Positions 48,032 to 54,521 of a stretch of DNA of 54,521 bases are shown here, one piece after another. The notes under the pieces were generated by a model that ran no database searches, had not been told where the DNA came from, and saw only the letters and a list, made by a program, of their open reading frames with translations. The position numbers and the translations under genes were made by a program. The DNA lies in contig JAJDZE010000130.1 in assembly GCA_022824805.1 (NCBI GenBank), positions 1-54,521 on the forward strand, given 5' to 3'. The stretch comes from Acidimicrobiia bacterium (GTDB lineage Bacteria > Actinomycetota > Acidimicrobiia > Acidimicrobiales > Poriferisodalaceae). Numbering within the stretch: position 1 is the first letter of the stretch; each line of letters begins with the position of its first letter.

Positions 48032-48646
48032 TCAGTCGGGCGACGTGAGCTCGGCCCGGATCCGGTGGCGAGTGATCCACAATCGCAGCAGTATGAGCGC
48101 TGCGAGCAAGAACGCAGTGCTTCCGTACACCATGATCGGTATGGCCTTCACGAGCACCCCGTAGTAGCCCCACAAGATGCCTTCGCCTGCCGTAAGCACC
48201 TAGGTGAGCGAGGCCACGCCGACCGGCGCGTACGAACGCCAGGCGGCCCACACCGACGGCCCGAGGTACAGGCCGTTCGACAGGCCGAGCACCGTGCCCA
48301 GCACCGTCCAGCCCGCGACCAACTGCAAGCCCACTGATGCCACCCCCACGGCAATGCCGGCAATGACGGCGGCGCGGACCTCGGCGCCATTGCGCCAGAG
48401 CAGGTACAGCACGAGACCGAAGCCGATGACCGCCGCGAGCACCGCAGGAATGGTGACCCAGAGCTCCTCGGCGATCACGTACGCCGTCCAGCCGATGTTG
48501 ATCACCATGCCGATGGCCGCCCAGGCGGGCGAGGCGCCTTCGGTCCGCTTCAGGCGCACCAGCCGCACCACTTGGGGCACGACTTGCACGAACGTGACCG
48601 CAGTGGCCACGACGGCCACCAAGTTGGCGAACTGGTCCCCGCTCAC
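48032..48646 (-). pseudogene. PQ-loop/SWEET-like membrane protein interrupted by an in-frame amber codon
   Basis: From GTG 48646 (complement) the frame encodes 148 codons of hydrophobic helices, including TFVQVVPQVVRLVRLKRTEG and AAIGMVINIGWTAYVIAE. This PQVxxLxRxKxTxG pattern is typical of PQ-loop/MtN3-like carriers. A TAG at 48202-48200 then follows SYAPVGVASLT. The same frame continues with VLTAGEGILWGYYGVLVKA, another helix (STAFLLAALILLRLWI) and a basic tail to TGA 48034-48032. The continuation is clearly part of the same protein, so one substitution, perhaps TGG to TAG, broke the gene. Full length would be 204 residues. A truncated product could still be made. Confidence 0.7.
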
Positions 48647-48885
48647 GGCGCCCGCTGGCGGTCTCGCGCTGCGACATGCCGTGATGGTCGTGCCCGGCAG
48701 GCAGGTCGCACAGCGTCCATCCCGAGAGTGTCGCACCCGTGTACTCCGAAGACCGCCGCCCGGCGGATTCCTTCGCTGCCGGCTGTGAGTGCCCTCGTCA
48801 TCTTGCGAGCCCCGCATCCGACGCGGGCACCCGAGTTGCGGGCGACACGTGCACAACCGAGCGATTGCCTGTTGCATGGACACTT

Positions 48886-50244
48886 GTGACCGACCTCGGC
48901 AGCGAAGCGAAGATCCGTGGGCGCAGGCTGACCGGCGCCGCCGCGGTAGTGCTGATGGCGCTGGTCGCCGCCCTCGCCCAGTCGTTCGGGCGGTTCACCT
49001 ACGGGGTGCTGCTTCCCGCAGTGCGGGACGATCTCGGCCTGTCGAATACGGTCGCAGGGTCGCTCGCTACCGTGAACATGGCGGCCTACCTGGTGGGCAG
49101 CCTGATCGTGGCGACGGCATCCAGCCGGTTCCGCCTGCTGTCGGTGATGCGGGTCGGCATGGTGGTGGCAGTCCTCGGCCAAGCGCTCGCAACCATCTCG
49201 CCAGGACCGGTCGTGCTGGGAATCGGGCTGTTCACGCAGGGCCTCGGCGGCGCATTGACATGGATCCCCGCCCCGGTCGTCACCGCCGACGCGATAGCTC
49301 CCGAACGGCGCGGTCTGGCCGTCGGCTTTCTCGGCGCCGGCATGGGATTCGGCGTCGTCTTCGCCGGCCAGCTCTCGGGATTTGTCCGCTCGACGATGGG
49401 CGACGCCTCGTGGCGGACGGTGTACTTCGTGCAGCTCATCATCGGCGCGGCAGTGGTCGCCGCAGTGCTGCTCGCCATCGGCCACCGCCAAGAGCGCCTG
49501 GCGTCACGGACAGGTCTCGGCGGGTTCAGCGCCTTGCGGCGCGTACCGGGCTGGGCGCCGTTGGTGTCTGCGTTCTTCGTGTTCGGTCTGCTGTACCTGC
49601 TGGTCATCTCGTTCCTCACCACCCGGCTGGAGGACGACAGCGGTTGGACGAGCACCCAAGCGTCGCTGGCGTTCACGCTGGTCGGCGTGGCGATGATCTT
49701 CGGAGGGCCGCTGTTCATCGCCCTGTCGGAGCGCATCGGCGCCCGATCGACGCTCGCCATCTCCTTCGGCGGGTGGGCGGTGGTCACGACGCTCTTGCTG
49801 CCGGGATGGCTCGTGCCGACGATGGCTCTGTCGGTGGCCGTGGGTCTGCTGTTCGCTTCGATGCCATCGGTACTGACCGTCTATGTGGTCAACAACACCG
49901 CCACCGACGACTACGGACCGGCGTTCTCCGCTGTCACGTTCTCGTTCGGAATCGCCCAGATGATCTCGCCGCAGCTCGGCGGCTTCATCGCCGACACGGC
50001 CGGTACGTTCGCACCGGTGTTCCTGCTCTCGGCCGCGCTGGCGGTAGTCGGCATGTTCGCCTCGTTGGGCCTGCCGCGCCGACAGCGGCCGGGTTTTGCG
50101 GCCGTGCCGGCCCCGGTCGCCGCGCCGGGGGCAACGACCGAGCCTGCTGCCGCGGCGGCACCCGACTGGCGCCTCGTCAACATGACCTTCGACGTCATCG
50201 CCGCAGACGCCGCGGCCGACGCGATTGCACTCGGATCGCAGTGA
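48886..50244 (+). CDS. MFS transporter (YbfB/YjiJ-like), second copy
   Basis: 452 residues from GTG 48886, chosen because upstream in-frame sequence is not hydrophobic. About 12 transmembrane helices; the first contains VAALAQSFGRFTYGVLLPAV, echoing the MFS at 39983-41257, followed by LGLSNTVAGSLATVNMAAYL. The second half carries LSERIGARSTLAISFGG. An Ala/Pro-rich cytoplasmic linker and a short C-terminal segment (WRLVNMTFDVIAA) extend beyond the usual MFS end. Substrate is unknown. It is divergent from the broken PQ-loop gene and is followed by the ProX-like gene after 123 bp. Confidence 0.85.
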   Translation: MTDLGSEAKIRGRRLTGAAAVVLMALVAALAQSFGRFTYGVLLPAVRDDLGLSNTVAGSLATVNMAAYLVGSLIVATASSRFRLLSVMRVGMVVAVLGQALATISPGPVVLGIGLFTQGLGGALTWIPAPVVTADAIAPERRGLAVGFLGAGMGFGVVFAGQLSGFVRSTMGDASWRTVYFVQLIIGAAVVAAVLLAIGHRQERLASRTGLGGFSALRRVPGWAPLVSAFFVFGLLYLLVISFLTTRLEDDSGWTSTQASLAFTLVGVAMIFGGPLFIALSERIGARSTLAISFGGWAVVTTLLLPGWLVPTMALSVAVGLLFASMPSVLTVYVVNNTATDDYGPAFSAVTFSFGIAQMISPQLGGFIADTAGTFAPVFLLSAALAVVGMFASLGLPRRQRPGFAAVPAPVAAPGATTEPAAAAAPDWRLVNMTFDVIAADAAADAIALGSQ

Positions 50245-50318
50245 GGCACTGTCAGGGAACGACCTAGAGTCGGGTGCGGCGCAGCGGTGGCGTGCAGGCA
50301 AGTCGAGGCGCCGCAACC

Positions 50319-50368
50319 TCGCCTTCGAGGAGACGCTTTGCTCTCGCCTTTGAGGAGACGCTTTGCTG
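50319..50368 (+). repeat. 25-bp tandem duplication containing the ribosome-binding site
   Basis: 50319-50343 and 50344-50368 are near-identical 25-bp units (one internal and one terminal change), each holding GAGGAGACGCTTTGCT. The second GAGGAG lies about 9 nt upstream of the ProX-like start GTG 50368. The first copy has an equivalent TTG 50338 in the same frame, so two alternative starts may exist. Confidence 0.75.
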
Positions 50369-51552
50369 TGAGGAACCTGCGGATCTTCAGGGTTGCGGTG
50401 CTCATCGCAGCCGCAACATTTTTCGCTGCATCGTGTGGAGATTCCGGCGACGGCCAAGCGCCGGCGGCTACCACAGAACCCGCGCCGACCGAGGCCGCCA
50501 TGCCCGATGAGGCCGCGCTGACGCCGGGCGAGGGAGTGTCGGTCAACTTGGGCCGGCCGAACTGGAGCAGCGGCTACTTCCAGACCGAGATATTTCGCCA
50601 GTTGCTCGGAGAACTCGGCTACGACGTGTCCGATCCCGCAGAGCTGGAACTCGGCCCCAACGCTGCCTATGTCGCAATGGCGGAAGGCCAGATGGACTTC
50701 TGGGCGGACAGCTGGTACCCGCTGCACCTGTCGTGGCTCGCCGGCGAGCTGCCCGACGGTTCGCTCGTGCGCGATCACCTGACTGTTGTCGGCGAGCAGA
50801 TGATCGCCGGCGGCATCCAAGGCTTCCTCATCACCAAGTCGTTCGCGGATGAGTTCGGCGTGTACACGATGGATGAGCTCGACCGCAACGCGGACGCGCT
50901 GGCAGCCTTTGATGCGGCCGATCCGGTGCCCGGCAACGGCATCGCGGACATCTTCGGGTGTGCCGAGTCGTGGACCTGCGACAACATCATCGAGTCGCAG
51001 ATCGCGTTCTCGGGATGGGAAAACATCAAGCAGACGATCGCCGGGTACGACGCCATGTTCGCCCAAGCGGTGGACGATGCGGACGACGGCGCCCCGATGG
51101 TGATCTACACGTGGACGCCATCGGCGTACATCACGCTGCTCCGGCCCGGCGACAACGTGTACTGGCTGGGCGTCGAGCAGATTCTGGACGACTCGAATCC
51201 GACTGGCTTCGAGGGCGGCGAGGCACACGATCAGCGGGGCGCCGACGGGACCGGCGGCTATGCCGCTATTGGGCCAGATCTGTGTCCATCCGCCGCAGAC
51301 AACGCTGAGGGCCTGTGCCCGCTCGGCTGGGCCGCGGCCGACATTCTCGTCACCGCCAACACTGAGTTCCTCGAGGCCAACCCGGCAGCCGGGGCACTCT
51401 TCGAGGTGGTGACCCTGTCGGTGATCGAAGTGTCGTTGGCCAATGTGGCACAAGATGAAGGCGCTGCTCCTGCTGAGCTGGCCGCGGAGTGGATTGCGGA
51501 CAACCGCACCACGGTCGACGCTTGGCTCGACGTCGCTCGGGCCGCTTCGTAG
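50368..51552 (+). CDS. Glycine betaine/proline-type ABC substrate-binding lipoprotein
   Basis: 394 residues from GTG 50368. The signal peptide LIAAATFFAASCGDSG carries a lipobox ending in Cys. The mature protein resembles OpuAC/ProX: VSVNLGRPNWSSGYFQTEIF at the start, AEGQMDFWADSWYPLHLSWL in the middle and YTWTPSAYITLLRPGDNVYW later. Several Trp/Tyr residues could form the aromatic cage for a quaternary ammonium ligand. No permease or ATPase gene is adjacent, so partners must be encoded elsewhere, or the protein is an orphan. A cysteine-bearing insertion (GPDLCPSAADNAEGLCPLGW) is an unusual feature near the C-terminal lobe. Confidence 0.82.
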   Translation: MRNLRIFRVAVLIAAATFFAASCGDSGDGQAPAATTEPAPTEAAMPDEAALTPGEGVSVNLGRPNWSSGYFQTEIFRQLLGELGYDVSDPAELELGPNAAYVAMAEGQMDFWADSWYPLHLSWLAGELPDGSLVRDHLTVVGEQMIAGGIQGFLITKSFADEFGVYTMDELDRNADALAAFDAADPVPGNGIADIFGCAESWTCDNIIESQIAFSGWENIKQTIAGYDAMFAQAVDDADDGAPMVIYTWTPSAYITLLRPGDNVYWLGVEQILDDSNPTGFEGGEAHDQRGADGTGGYAAIGPDLCPSAADNAEGLCPLGWAAADILVTANTEFLEANPAAGALFEVVTLSVIEVSLANVAQDEGAAPAELAAEWIADNRTTVDAWLDVARAAS

Positions 51553-51630
51553 GCCAGCCCATCGAGGCGTCGTCACACCGGCGCGTCCTCAACCGGGTCG
51601 CAGGGGCGCCACGAACTAGCGTCCTCGTTG

Positions 51631-52500
51631 ATGTCTGGTCCGAGCGGGCCTCGTGTGCCAACCGGCAATCCCGTCGTGCCGTTGACGCCGTCGGACATCG
51701 CGACGCAGGTGTCGCACCTGGCCATACGCCGCGCAGCACTGAGCTTCGGTTCGATGTCGGTGCTGGCTGCGATGGCGGGCGTGTTCGTCGCGCTCGGCGC
51801 CATGTTCACCAGCACCATCTCGGCATCGTCGAGCCTTGGCCTCGGCCCCACCCGGCTGCTGATGGGTATCGGACTGTCGACAGGGCTGTTCCTGGTGGTG
51901 ATCACCGGCGCGGAGCTGTTCACCGGCAACAACCTCATGGTGATCGGGCTGCTCGACCACCAGATCACCGTCCGCCAGCTCATCCGGAATTGGATTTCGG
52001 TGTACCTGGGCAACTTCATCGGCGCCGTGGCCGTGGTGCTGGTGGTGTTCTGGTCGCGCTGGTGGGAGATCGCCGACTACTCGTTCGGCGCCGCGGCGCT
52101 CACGAACGCGCACGCCAAGATCGATCTCGGGCTCGGCACGGTATTCGCCCGGGGGATTCTCGCGAACGTGTTCGTGTGCTTGGCGCTGTGGCTGGCCACC
52201 GCAGGCCGCTCGCTCATCGACAAGCTGGTGGCGGTAGTGCTGCCGATCTCGGCGTTCGTGGCCGGCGGGTTCGAGCACAGCGTGGCCGACATGTACTTCG
52301 TGCCGATCGGCATGCTGGTCTCGGGTCAGTCCGAGGCGGTTGCGGCTGCCGGGCTCTCATCAGCCCAGCTCGACGGCCTGAACGCGGCGTGGTTCGCCGG
52401 TTTCCTGGCGATCGTGACGCTGGGCAATGTGGTCGGCGGCGTCGCGGTGTCGCTGGCCAACTGGTTCGTGCACCTGCGGAGAATTCCGACCGTCGGCTGA
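51631..52500 (+). CDS. Formate/nitrite transporter (FNT) family channel
   Basis: 289 residues from ATG 51631; TTG 51628 is one codon earlier. Six hydrophobic helices are apparent. FNT marks are ITGAELFTGNNLMVIGLL in the second helix region, SVYLGNFIGAVAVVL, and GFEHSVADMYFVPIGML near the central re-entrant loop, the last being a diagnostic FocA/NirC signature with its pore histidine in GFEH. These pentameric channels conduct formate, nitrite, hydrosulphide or lactate-type anions. The substrate is not decidable here. It is preceded by the ProX-like gene with a 78-bp gap. Confidence 0.93.
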   Translation: MSGPSGPRVPTGNPVVPLTPSDIATQVSHLAIRRAALSFGSMSVLAAMAGVFVALGAMFTSTISASSSLGLGPTRLLMGIGLSTGLFLVVITGAELFTGNNLMVIGLLDHQITVRQLIRNWISVYLGNFIGAVAVVLVVFWSRWWEIADYSFGAAALTNAHAKIDLGLGTVFARGILANVFVCLALWLATAGRSLIDKLVAVVLPISAFVAGGFEHSVADMYFVPIGMLVSGQSEAVAAAGLSSAQLDGLNAAWFAGFLAIVTLGNVVGGVAVSLANWFVHLRRIPTVG

Positions 52501-52528
52501 GCCTTCGCCGATCTCGGCCCAGGTGCGC

Positions 52529-52981
52529 TCAGCTGCCCCCGGCTTCGGCGCCTTCGGCGGGCTCGAGCATGACGATGGGGAATTCGCGGTCGGTCTTGCG
52601 CTGGAATTCGACGTAGTGATCACCCTGGCTGGCGATGTGGTCCCACAGCTCGGCACGCTCGTCACCCTGGGTGAGGCGAGCCGTCATCTGGCGGGTGCCG
52701 CTGCGGTTGCGCACGGTGACTGCAGGGTTGTCACGCATGTTCAAGAACCATGCGGGGTGATGGCCCGAGCCGCCACGCGAGCCGATGACGGCGAAGGCGC
52801 CGTGCCGCTCGGCGACCGCCGACAGCAGCGTCGTGCGGGGCTGACCGCTGCGGCGGCCCGTCATGGTCACCTCGATGATGGGGGTGCCCTTGTGGATCCA
52901 GCCGAGGCGACCGCCGCTCAGCCGGATTGCCGTGCGGTTCAGCCAGTTGGCCGCCTTGAAGGTGAAATCGTTTGTCCACAT
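52529..52981 (-). CDS. Deazaflavin (F420)-dependent nitroreductase-like protein, Ddn family
   Basis: 150 residues from ATG 52981 (complement); GTG 52987 is two codons earlier. Features of the Ddn/PF04075 fold are IEVTMTGRRSGQPRTTLL, VIGSRGGSGHHPAWFLNMR and a downstream strand VTVRNRSGTRQMTARL. The GGxxxHPAWxxN segment contacts F420 in characterised members such as mycobacterial Ddn. Activity is likely reduction of quinones or unsaturated substrates with F420H2, connecting it functionally to cofD and cofE in this window. It is convergent with the FNT gene and divergent from the unknown gene at 53060. Confidence 0.9.
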   Translation of the reverse strand: MWTNDFTFKAANWLNRTAIRLSGGRLGWIHKGTPIIEVTMTGRRSGQPRTTLLSAVAERHGAFAVIGSRGGSGHHPAWFLNMRDNPAVTVRNRSGTRQMTARLTQGDERAELWDHIASQGDHYVEFQRKTDREFPIVMLEPAEGAEAGGS

Positions 52982-53059
52982 AATCACCGCCGCTTCACTG
53001 CCACAGCGCCATTCTCGCCGCGCAATGTACGTGGAAGTGCGCGCAGTACTGTTGGCCGC

Positions 53060-53884
53060 GTGACGTCACAGCCCGAAACGGCCACTGTGGCCGAACTCAA
53101 AGAACTCCTCTCCGATCCGGCAGGGCGCATCGAGCTCCACGACTTCATCAGCGATGAGACGCTGCGAACCATCGACGCGCTCCGCAGCGCCGACTGCGAG
53201 GGATACGACGAGTGCCTGCGGGCCTACGAGCAGGCGTCCGCCGAACTGATCGGGCTGCTCGTCACCGGCTCGTACTTCTCCAACTGCGCCGATCACGACA
53301 AGGCCTGGGCTCACGCTGTGCGCCTGCTGGCCAACCGGATCCCCTACACGAGTTCCGAAGGCGGACCTGCCATCAATCTGCAGCACCACGTCACGCTGCT
53401 CGCGATCTACGCGGTGGCCTTCGGCGGCGCTGCTGCAGATCGGATCGATCCGCTCGCGAGGATCATCGGGACCGTGCGAGCCGAGGAGGACGGCAGGGTC
53501 GGGCGAGTCACCTACCTGGTCAACTGCGACCGCCTGAAGAAGCCCGACGAAGCGCCGATCCAAGCCTCGCTGCGGCTGTGGATGACGCTGCGCTCGATGA
53601 CCGACGAGTTCGTCCCCCGCACCACCGAGGACACGCTGTTCGATGCGATGCTCGACGAGATCGAATACTTGCTCGGCGTGACGCACGGCCGGAACACCGC
53701 AGAGGGCACAGGGCCCGTCGGCTACGGGGCGATCCAAGTGCTGGCGACCCGAGTGGCGCCCGATCGTCTCGTGCGGCGCAATCTCGACCTGTTGGTCGCC
53801 CACGAGGCCTTCCAGAGTGCCGACGAGTTCTACATCTGCCGGGAGCGGTACAACAAGGCCTACGCAGCAGAAGCTCGCGTCTGA
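53060..53884 (+). CDS. Unknown protein of 274 residues
   Basis: Start GTG 53060 was chosen because the following sequence (TSQPETATVAELKELLSDP) begins the conserved-looking, non-repetitive part; the long upstream open frame overlaps other genes. The protein is mostly helical, without signal peptide or membrane segments. It includes GLLVTGSYFSNCADHDKAWA, VTLLAIYAVAFGGAAADRI and VRAEEDGRVGRVTYLVNCDR. No catalytic motif or known family is recognised. A perfect palindrome TGACGTCA (53061-53068) overlaps its start and might be a binding site or chance. The divergent neighbour is the F420-dependent Ddn-like gene. Confidence 0.6.
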   Translation: MTSQPETATVAELKELLSDPAGRIELHDFISDETLRTIDALRSADCEGYDECLRAYEQASAELIGLLVTGSYFSNCADHDKAWAHAVRLLANRIPYTSSEGGPAINLQHHVTLLAIYAVAFGGAAADRIDPLARIIGTVRAEEDGRVGRVTYLVNCDRLKKPDEAPIQASLRLWMTLRSMTDEFVPRTTEDTLFDAMLDEIEYLLGVTHGRNTAEGTGPVGYGAIQVLATRVAPDRLVRRNLDLLVAHEAFQSADEFYICRERYNKAYAAEARV

Positions 53885-54162
53885 GCAGTTCGACGCCATG
53901 CCGATGATCCCCGGAGACGGGGTCGGGCGCTCGGAGAGCTCGGCAAGCACGGCTCGATCATCAACAGCGAACTCGGGTCGGGCGAGCACCGGGGCGATTG
54001 CACTTCTATGAGTGGAGATTTTGTATCATAGGGAGCCGAGATATTGTATTGTCAGCGTCGGAGAAAATGCAGCCTTGCATCAGTGCTGGGTTCCAGAGGA
54101 CCTTGCAACCGACAAGTCAGCTTGACAGACCGAAGATCATGAAGGACACCCGCAGGAAGGCC
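53885..54162. other. Gap without a gene, partly AT-rich
   Basis: After the unknown gene there is a hairpin CCCCGGAGACGGGG (53910-53923), a likely terminator. From about 54000 GC falls well below the local average (GATTTTGTATCATAGGGAGC, GATATTGTATTGTCAGC), signalling different ancestry. Short open frames here have no resemblance to known proteins. Confidence 0.5.
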
Positions 54163-54521
54163 TTAAGACGAATCGTCTCTGTCCGCTGCGGGCGCCGCAT
54201 TCCTGACTCGCTCGGCGATGAATTCGGCGAACGGCTCAATTGACTGCCCGACGCTCGCGAACTCCAATGCGTCCATGTACGCCTGCCTGTCTTCGATTCT
54301 CACCACGGTCCAGGCGTAGCCGCCCGAAGCGAGCATGGTGTTCATGATGAGCCGAGCCAAGCGGCCGTTGCCGTCCGGGTAGGGATGGATGTATGCGAAA
54401 CAGAAATGCCCCAGGACTGCACCCACCGACGGTTCGGTCTCGTCGCCCAGCAATTCGAACAACGTCTCCATGGCTTCCGGCACCGCTTCCCATCGCATCG
54501 GGACGTGACGCGAGCCGCTGA
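54163..54521 (-). CDS. Fic-domain protein, C-terminal part (N-terminus beyond the window)
   Basis: The visible ~118 residues end at TAA 54165-54163. The frame continues out of the window (SGSRHVP precedes the first internal Met at 54498), so that Met is not the start. The Fic core HPYPDGNGRLARLIMN matches HPFxDGNGRxxR, with the catalytic His and the phosphate-binding GNGR, so the active site looks intact. Fic proteins usually transfer AMP to target proteins, and many are toxins or effectors controlled by an inhibitory helix that is not visible here. The neighbourhood at the window end is lower in GC and accessory in character. Confidence 0.85.
   Translation of the reverse strand, partial: SGSRHVPMRWEAVPEAMETLFELLGDETEPSVGAVLGHFCFAYIHPYPDGNGRLARLIMNTMLASGGYAWTVVRIEDRQAYMDALEFASVGQSIEPFAEFIAERVRNAAPAADRDDSS

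Noticed and set aside
53885..53989. Minus-strand start of a nucleotidyltransferase-like antitoxin (RPEFAVDDRAVLAELSE)
   Set aside because: The resemblance covers under 20 residues, the catalytic GSxxR motif does not follow, and the frame then runs antisense through the unknown gene.

Overview
The window looks like chromosome from a high-GC actinobacterium, most likely of class Acidimicrobiia. Evidence is the ~68-70% GC with strong G/C third positions, many GTG starts, 4-bp ATGA/GTGA gene overlaps, coenzyme F420 genes (cofD, cofE and a Ddn-type enzyme), a CWB2 surface protein, a SpoIID protein with GxGYWL repeats, and a DUF5719-like protein beside a giant glycosyltransferase. The order pmm / Trm112-like / SIS isomerase / sahH / comF / hpf / secA resembles mycobacterial chromosomes (from memory). 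I cannot name a genus.

Layout. 1-1537: the tail of an insertion sequence abutting a lower-GC, truncated DISARM drmB (defence-island remnant). 1741-8065: Lpd-like flavoprotein, LCP phosphotransferase, UDP-sugar dehydrogenase, a His-rich anchored protein and a sugar-nucleotide pyrophosphorylase, almost all translationally coupled. 8148-11352 (minus): CWB2 surface protein, cofD, cofE. 11533-20235: gmd, SpoIID protein, giant GT2 membrane protein, DUF5719-like protein, anchored thioredoxin-fold protein. 20232-22166 (minus): ftsH. 22261-25680: a membrane protein fused to a polyprenyl-phosphate-sugar synthase-like GT2. 25671-27245 (minus): KamA-family radical SAM enzyme with a GC-poor 5' half. 27382-38944: pmm, Trm112-like, SIS isomerase, sahH, comF, hpf, secA, prfB, ftsE, ftsX. 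39052-45783: crotonase, MFS, EthD-like, small zincin, acyl-CoA dehydrogenase, a hydrolase remnant, 2'-5' RNA ligase, and a thioredoxin-fold lipoprotein. 45848-54521: trpC-like gene, toxin-antitoxin pair, small unknown, amber-interrupted PQ-loop gene, second MFS, ProX-like lipoprotein, FNT channel, Ddn-like enzyme, unknown protein, and a partial Fic protein.

Main discovery candidate. The lipoprotein at 44665-45783 has an in-frame UGA exactly where the first cysteine of its thioredoxin CxxC motif belongs (W-A-P-W-UGA-P-N-C-Q). The frame then stays open for 97 codons through the rest of the thioredoxin fold. The UGA is followed 26 nt later by a hairpin with a GGUC apical loop and a one-base 5' bulge, the architecture of the E. 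coli fdhF SECIS. I interpret it as a selenocysteine-containing extracytoplasmic thioredoxin-like protein.

Other points: a ~74-nt structured repeat present twice with two compensatory base-pair changes in its outer stem (31663 and 42410); a second dispersed repeat family at four gene boundaries; a PQ-loop gene broken by a single amber codon; an IGPS homologue lacking a usual catalytic Glu; and a TA module whose 9-bp inverted-repeat operator overlaps the antitoxin start codon.

Functionally much of the left two thirds is envelope biogenesis: GDP-mannose and UDP-uronate supply (pmm, SIS isomerase, pyrophosphorylase, gmd, ugd), polymer building (GT2 proteins), attachment (LCP), wall remodelling (SpoIID, FtsEX) and protein export or quality control (SecA, FtsH). 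No tRNA, rRNA or CRISPR array was seen.
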